DNA of 64,000 nt from Macrocystis pyrifera. Lineage: Eukaryota > Sar > Phaeophyceae > Laminariales > Laminariaceae. The translations under genes and the position numbers were made by a program. Where the stretch lies: assembly GCA_031763025.1 (NCBI GenBank), contig JASSKH010000037.1, positions 1,488,001 through 1,552,000 of the forward strand. Reading direction: 5' to 3'. Below the pieces are notes generated by a model. The model had not been told where the DNA came from. It did not search any database and was given only the letters and a program-made list of their open reading frames with translations. Shown here in pieces: positions 59,099 through 64,000 of the stretch. Every line of letters begins with the position of its first letter. Position 1 is the stretch's first letter.

Positions 59099-59757
59099 AC
59101 TCTTATGGGACCAGAAAACTGAAAACAGAACAGGATTTCCCCTTTGTGGTGTTGAAACCCACGCAGCCGATGGGAGATATTGTTTGGTATGCCGCAGCAG
59201 GAAAAAGCCGCGCTTTCAATACACAACACCTATTAATACCACCGCCGATGATCCCTCGCCTCACAGGTCACGAGATGACGCCAAACCTTCGAGGCTATAC
59301 TGATCTGAGAGTGCTCGGTACCACGTTTGAGGGTCGTTGATGCTGTGTGGCCGGAGTTCTCGCTCGAGACGTAAGAGCCTGGCCCATTTCTGGCCCGTTT
59401 TTTTATGGACAAAACTGGGTGCCATTTCTGTCTGGAAAAAAAACGGCCAGAAATGGGTCAGGCTCCGATGTCTTGAGCGAGAACTCCTGCCACACAGCTT
59501 TAACGACCCTCAAACTTAGTAGCGAGCACTCTCAGAGCAGTGGGGCATACCGCCTCGAAGGTCTGACGTCATCTCGTGCCCTGTGAGGCCAGGAATCGGC
59601 GGCGGCGGCGGCGGCGGGCGCTGTGTGTTGAAAACACAGGTTTTCATGTTTGGGCAGTGATCGCAAATGGCTCATGTCTACCGACGGCACTACCCTGGGG
59701 TTTCTACGCGATGGAGGGAGAATCCTGTTTTGTTTTTTAGTTTCTGGTCCCAAAAGT
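59099..59757. mobile_element. Foldback element of about 660 bp downstream of TBC exon 3
   Basis: Inverted arms of about 300 bp: left CTTATGGGACCAGAAA, GAACAGGATTTCCCC, CCTCACAGGTCACGAGATGA, GCCTGGCCCATTTCTGGCC; the right arm has the complements in reverse order. The left arm carries TATTAATA at 59231-59238 where the right arm has a GCC run. Short frames here are palindrome shadows. Confidence 0.85.
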
Positions 59758-60137
59758 TTGCCCTAGAAGGGTTAAGGTTGTTCACTAGTAGCAATCTTCC
59801 CGTGCTGGACAAAACGAACGCTGAAAAACGATCGACCTCATCCGTGTAGTGTCGACTCAACACCTTAAGGTCATCTCCATCTGACATCGACATCAGAGTC
59901 CGAACAGAGATTAATTACATTACCGGTCAGAGCGGCACATATAGTACTGTTACCTGGTAGATCATAATCAGTACCTGGTACGATACATCGTGTATCTGTG
60001 GTACATTTGTGGATATTGTTTTAATTTTTTTGATCAAATCTTTCCGAAAACACCTTATTCGGTTCTTGTTCGGTATCGGCAAACTCCCTTCCCGTTCGGG
60101 AAAATATCGCGCGCTGAGAAACGATAGCATCCCTCTT

Positions 60138-60235
60138 TAACCCTTTTATGAATAGTACCGCAGTCCCGTTTTGGGGACAAAGCACTTGGAATTAGAATGG
60201 TTTGTCCCGAAATCGGGACTGCAGTTCTAAAAGGG
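60138..60235. mobile_element. MITE family 2 copy, best-preserved
   Basis: TTAACCCTTTTA left end, GCAGTCCCGTTTTGGGGACA, GGTTTGTCCCGAAATCGGGA and CTGCAGTTCTAAAAGGG right end. The left arm carries an extra TA-flanked piece (TATGAATAGTA at 60147-60157) that the right arm lacks. Confidence 0.8.
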
Positions 60236-60280
60236 TGGAGGTAATAGTCTGAGGGCAATAATTTTGCTGTTTTTTTTTTG

Positions 60281-60427
60281 TCACCTCAAGTCTTCGACCG
60301 TGTCAACACTAAAAATGTTGTCGTGATGTTCTGGTCCGGACTCGATCCAGGTGGTGGACACGACAGACCCGATGTCAGCGAATCCGCTGTTTTCGGGGTC
60401 AGGGTCTGGCGACGACCCATGGAGCCA
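60281..60427 (-). CDS. Candidate terminal exon of an unrecognised minus-strand gene
   Basis: From acceptor-like CTCGTAAAAG to TGA, 49 codons: WLHGSSPDPDPENSGFADIG, then STTWIESGPEHHDNIFSVDT and VEDLR. Acidic, coding-like and unlike the repeats around it; an in-frame TAA just upstream means it must be an exon start. The rest of the gene would lie to the right. Family not recognised. Confidence 0.35.
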   Translation of the reverse strand, partial: WLHGSSPDPDPENSGFADIGSVVSTTWIESGPEHHDNIFSVDTVEDLR

Positions 60428-60518
60428 CTTTTACGAGGTGTGTGCTGCGGTATCGCTCCGAGAGTATTCACCATCGCAATAATTAGTATTGATAAGAGTA
60501 TTCACCAGGTCGTATCTG

Positions 60519-60534
60519 TTATGGTCCCCCGTAA
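60519..60534. mobile_element. Solo end of MITE family 1
   Basis: GTTATGGTCCCCCGTAA followed by TA, without a left arm. Confidence 0.6.
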
Positions 60535-60904
60535 TAGCATAGAGTATTACAGGGTATTATATGACAGTGCTTACCCTGGTGTGCAGAACAGCAGTAGTGC
60601 GTGCCAGGTACCTGATACTACGAGTTCGTGGCATGCGTAATCATTACTATGTATACCTCGTACGTAGCTCATTCTAAGTTTTGTGTACCTAGCATGGTCT
60701 TCTCCCGTCAGCTATCAGCAGCACATGGACATCACCAAGGCGCAGTTTTAGCAACACACTACTCTCTTGTCACCAAGTCGCCTCCACGGCTGGTGCAGCG
60801 ACAGGGGGCACGTGCGCGCCGGCATACCCTCCGCTCCAACGTGTCCACCCAAACGTGTATATTCGCCTCCCCCATGTATGTATGCTTTGTGCAGAGAAAA
60901 CCTT

Positions 60905-61360
60905 TACTCCGCACGAGGGGGATGATCGTATCACGTAGTGTGTATATGGCGAGGTACCCACGAGGCAGTTACATAGTAAACCCATTGCTGTCTCTGGAAG
61001 TGGCCATACAAGAAGTTAAGTCAATTAACTGATGCTGTCATACGTATGCAAGAAAATCCGCCTCTAAAGCGGTTCTTAGTAGGATGCAGCTCACCCCTCA
61101 TGCGACTCGCCCAACACCTCACGGCGCTTCGCGCTTGGTGCAAGCAATGTCTGCCTGGTCGGTGAAAACCCGACGCGCTCCATCCCGGCATTGTAGGGAT
61201 GCGAGGGTCTATGGTCATAAGACTACGGCCATGCATGATAATGAGTACACCCCCCACCCCTGGTCGGTGAAAGCCCGACGTGCTCCGTCCCGGCATTGAA
61301 GGGATGCGAGAGTCTATGGCCATATGACTACGGCCATGTACGATAATGAGTACCCCCCCC
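60905..61360 (+). repeat. Repeat B copy 2 with a tandem second 3' unit
   Basis: Same order as 19236-19625 up to GATAATGAGTACACCCCCC, then a second unit from GGTCGGTGAAAGCCCGACGT to another AATGAGTACCCCC end. TACGGCCATGCATGAT here is the uninterrupted form of the scar-bearing 19569 site. Confidence 0.75.
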
Positions 61361-61547
61361 CCCCAATCTATGCCTACCCACATGCTATGAGTACGTAGAA
61401 CTGTCCTGGGGTAATAGCTCAGTACATAGCCCAGTGGACACGAAATACTGCGTAGTAGCGACCTCACCTATCTCACGTGTCGTCGCCGGTCGGACCCGAA
61501 TCTGCACGTGGAAGTCACAACGGGTTTCCAATCTATTCCTTTAACTA

Positions 61548-61653
61548 TCACGGGGGACCATAGTAAATAGGACCAAATATTGATACTTAATAATCGGTAA
61601 ATATATAGACGTTTGTGTGTCCCATAGGTCCTATTTACTATAGTCCCCCGTAA
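61548..61653. mobile_element. MITE family 1 copy
   Basis: TCACGGGGGACCATAGTAAA and TATAGTCCCCCGTAA; right flank TA. Confidence 0.85.
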
Positions 61654-62231
61654 TACTCGAAAACGACAGCCACAGCAACGCACTTCTTTTTCTCATAACG
61701 TAGCAGAAGACCAGGTATCAATCGAATCTTGATCGAAATCACGGCTGGCGTATGTATTCATATACAGTACCAAGTATTGTTTTTTTCAAGTGTATATGAT
61801 ACCAGGTATCAGGTATATACTACAGCAGTAGTTTGCCTGGCACGAAATATGGTATTATAGAAAGAACTATAAACTCGTGTGGAGTGGATGGTCGCTAGCG
61901 CTGGAGTTCCCGCTAGCCATAATCCATGATTCGCGAGCACCGAAAATTTTCGCGCAATATTTTTTCACTTTTCGGAACTTTTCGGGTATAGGTTGCACCT
62001 TTCGGGAAGAGTGGCTTTCAAGACTGTCAGTGTGATTGACCAGGTTGCCAATAGAACGTTGATCTTACTTACCTTTGGCATTGCAGACCGGCTATAACTC
62101 TAGATAGCATACGGCGTGCGTCATCAGAGTTTTTAGACGGCAGGTTCACCCTCATCGGCAGACGCCCAAACACCACGAAACAAAAACCCTATCTCTCTGC
62201 ACGACACCCAATAACCACCAAGTCTACTGCC

Positions 62232-62633
62232 ATGAACTCCGACATGAACGCAAACACCAACACCAACTCGAAGGGAAACAAGGCAAACAACACTGGCAAG
62301 GGCAAGGACCTTTCTAGGCGGTCCACTGCTGCGTCAAACGCTGCTGCTCGGGAGGCCGCCATCGGTGGCGCTGCTCCTGCCTCTCCTGCGGCTGCTGAAC
62401 TTGCTGCTGCTGCTCCTGCTGGTGCCGGCGCCGGTCCAGCTGCTCTTGCTGGCGCCAGTGCATTCACTACCCCGACTAAGGCTTCCGGAGGCACCTCTGC
62501 TTCACGCTTCTCGGGGGGACCTTGGCAGTCAGTCGCCAAGCGCAGCACGCCTACCACCACTGCACTTACGCCGATTGTAAAGTGCAACCGTTGCTTCGGA
62601 GCGAAGCTCCAAAGGCAGCATTTACGGCGTTAA
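62232..62633 (+). CDS. Ala-rich protein with CxxC, possibly a Helitron N-terminal frame
   Basis: ATG, then NSDMNANTNTNSKGNKANNT, an Ala/Pro/Gly stretch, SRFSGGPWQSVAKRSTPTTT and KCNRCFGAKLQRQHLRR to the stop; 133 codons. The end is duplicated downstream: 62640-62745 repeats about 115 bp, where the frame would run KCNRCFGAKLQRQYFGGK, so this stop may be a mutation. Inverted sequence of 62455-62560 follows at 62760-62870. Its position just upstream of Helitron-like coding sequence suggests it belongs to the same element, which is inference. Confidence 0.4.
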   Translation: MNSDMNANTNTNSKGNKANNTGKGKDLSRRSTAASNAAAREAAIGGAAPASPAAAELAAAAPAGAGAGPAALAGASAFTTPTKASGGTSASRFSGGPWQSVAKRSTPTTTALTPIVKCNRCFGAKLQRQHLRR

Positions 62634-62933
62634 GGTGGACTTTTAGTCAGTCGCCAAGCGCAGCACGCCGTCCACCACTGCACTCACGCCGATCGTAAAG
62701 TGCAACCGTTGCTTCGGAGCGAAGCTCCAAAGGCAGTATTTTGGCGGTAAGGTGGACTTCAGGCGTGTTGCGCTTGGCGAGTGACTGCCAAGATTCCCCC
62801 GAGAAGGGTGAAGCAGATGTGCCCCCGGAAGCCTTCGTCGGGGTAGCGAAGGCACTGGCCTTGCATCACTATCTGTAAGAAACTAGCAGGAAAGTATGCT
62901 CCAAGCATTGTCCCCAACCTTTCCATGGACGCA

Positions 62934-63798
62934 CTGGATCCAACCTTGGCACTGGCCGCGCTGAAAACAGACGCCTCGACAACAACGACAAAACAACCAT
63001 TAGTAAAAAAAACGATGAACGTCAAACCGTTGAAACCGATATAGACAACCGTTGGGTCGTGCCCTACAAGCCCTACCTACGTACGAAGTGTGACTGCCAC
63101 ATTTGTTGCGATTGGGTCACTGCAAAAGCTGTTGTTGCTTACCTTTACGATTACTTTTTCAAAGGTCGCGATTTGGCGAAAGCCAAATCCTTTTCTAAAG
63201 AAATGAAATTGAAGCCTACAAAACTATCAGATTCATTTCTAGCTTTGAAGCTATGTGGAGGATTTTCGGATACGAGATGCAGCACCGCACGCCAAACGTG
63301 ATCTTACCATTTGTCCACCTTCAGAACGAACAAACCGTCGTCCACGAGGAAGCCGACAACGACATCCGAAGATGTGCAAAAGCCAACAAGTCCGTTTCTG
63401 ACCTCATAAAATGCTTCGCCCGCCCATCAGGCCCTCTCTTTGGCGACTCAAGCTTCCTCGATTACTTCGAAAACTAACCCGAACGACGCAACTCAAAACG
63501 GAACAATAACAAGGACGACTCGAAGACAGTGAGTCCGCCCGCTCGACCAGCGACTGCGAAGACTACAACGTTGACCAAGGCAACAACGCCATACCCACAG
63601 ACCTTTACAACAACTATCTCTACCGCAAAACGTGTCCATGTGTTCGCAGAATGAACTTGTTCAAAGCAGATGCCGGAGACGCTTGGTGTCTTCGCTGCTT
63701 CATCGCATCCCATCTTCCGGTCGGGAGGATATTAGGACAGTCCACGGCATTATTTACGACACGCACAACGAAGCCGCCCGCCAACTTGGCCTAGTCCA
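62934..63798 (+). pseudogene. Helitron replication/helicase protein remnant (frameshifted)
   Basis: Helitron Rep/helicase proteins are recognised by a segment like VVPYNPYLSLKYNCHIN...KYLYKYVYKG. Here RWVVPYKPYLRTKCDCHICC and VVAYLYDYFFKGRD appear in one frame; then, after a shift, FISSFEAMWRIFGYEMQHRT with PNVILPFVHLQNEQTVV (family: ISASEACWRIFGF...P.V..L.VHLPNEQ). Another shift later comes LLHRIPSSGREDIRTVHGII with EAARQLGLV (family: ATSFEDLRTVNGV...EAC.ALGLL). The order is right but frames change at least twice with stops between, so it is inactive as it stands. The Rep HUH motif and helicase Walker motifs are not in view; the helicase would lie past the window end. Confidence 0.8.
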
Positions 63799-64000
63799 AA
63801 ATTGAACAAGAGTACCAACTTGGCCCCGTTACCCTCTTGGGGACGCCAACCGACGTTGTTGATGCCTCCTTTATTTCTTACCCGTGGAAACATTTTCAAC
63901 GCTTCCGCCTCATTCAATCAGTCCATGCGAGACCGCCTCGACAAACCTCACTCTGTCACCGTTGGTGCTATTGGCGAGGGGGAGATCGCTCCCATTGCTC

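Noticed and set aside
59041..59340. 99-codon plus frame after the TBC exons
   Set aside because: Lies within the left arm of the foldback element at 59099-59757 and lacks TBC motifs.

Overview
The window is eukaryotic nuclear DNA. Spliced genes with GT-AG introns sit in a large excess of repeats: palindromic MITE-like elements, tRNA-derived SINEs, foldback elements, a degenerate Helitron, minisatellites, CAG/CTG tracts and G or C homopolymers up to 48 bases long. Nothing looks bacterial or organellar. Small exons separated by kilobase introns and the triplet-rich spacers recall large-genome algae such as brown-algal-type stramenopiles, but I cannot name the organism.

Layout. 0-1.7 kb is a degenerate 42-bp tandem array. 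1.7-12 kb is mostly interspersed repeats (SINE, MITEs, foldback), with one candidate exon at 1722-1894. 12-37 kb is decayed transposon sequence plus one good single-exon reading frame (29420-30217, minus), rich in Ser/Pro and unrecognised. 38.7-41.0 kb is a 2.25-kb element with inverted arms of about 600 bp around a broken acidic reading frame. 43.2-58.0 kb (minus) holds the best gene: six exons, joined phase-exactly, encode a VPS9-domain Rab guanine-nucleotide exchange factor of about 469 aa. Its introns hold many repeats and possibly a small nested plus-strand gene. 58.17-59.02 kb (plus) holds three exons of a TBC-domain (Rab GAP) gene, TBC1D13-like, that continues past what I can see. The two predicted start codons lie about 205 bp apart, head to head. 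60.3 kb has a candidate terminal minus exon. 62.2-64 kb is the remnant of a Helitron replication/helicase protein.

The most unusual signal is genome texture. Short odd palindromes with a TA at each end (TACCWGGTA, TATTAATA, TACAGCAGTA/TACTGCTGTA, TACGTA) are far commoner than chance. In several places two copies of the same repeat can be compared, and one has a plain TA where the other has the motif. The motifs therefore look like tiny insertions that duplicated a TA, most simply excision scars of TA-targeting DNA transposons. TATTAATA is the scar expected from the commonest MITE here, which sits as TA-TTACGGGGG...CCCCCGTAA-TA.

All counts were made by eye. Exon joins rest on splice-site consensus, phase and family similarity recalled from memory, not on transcripts or searches.
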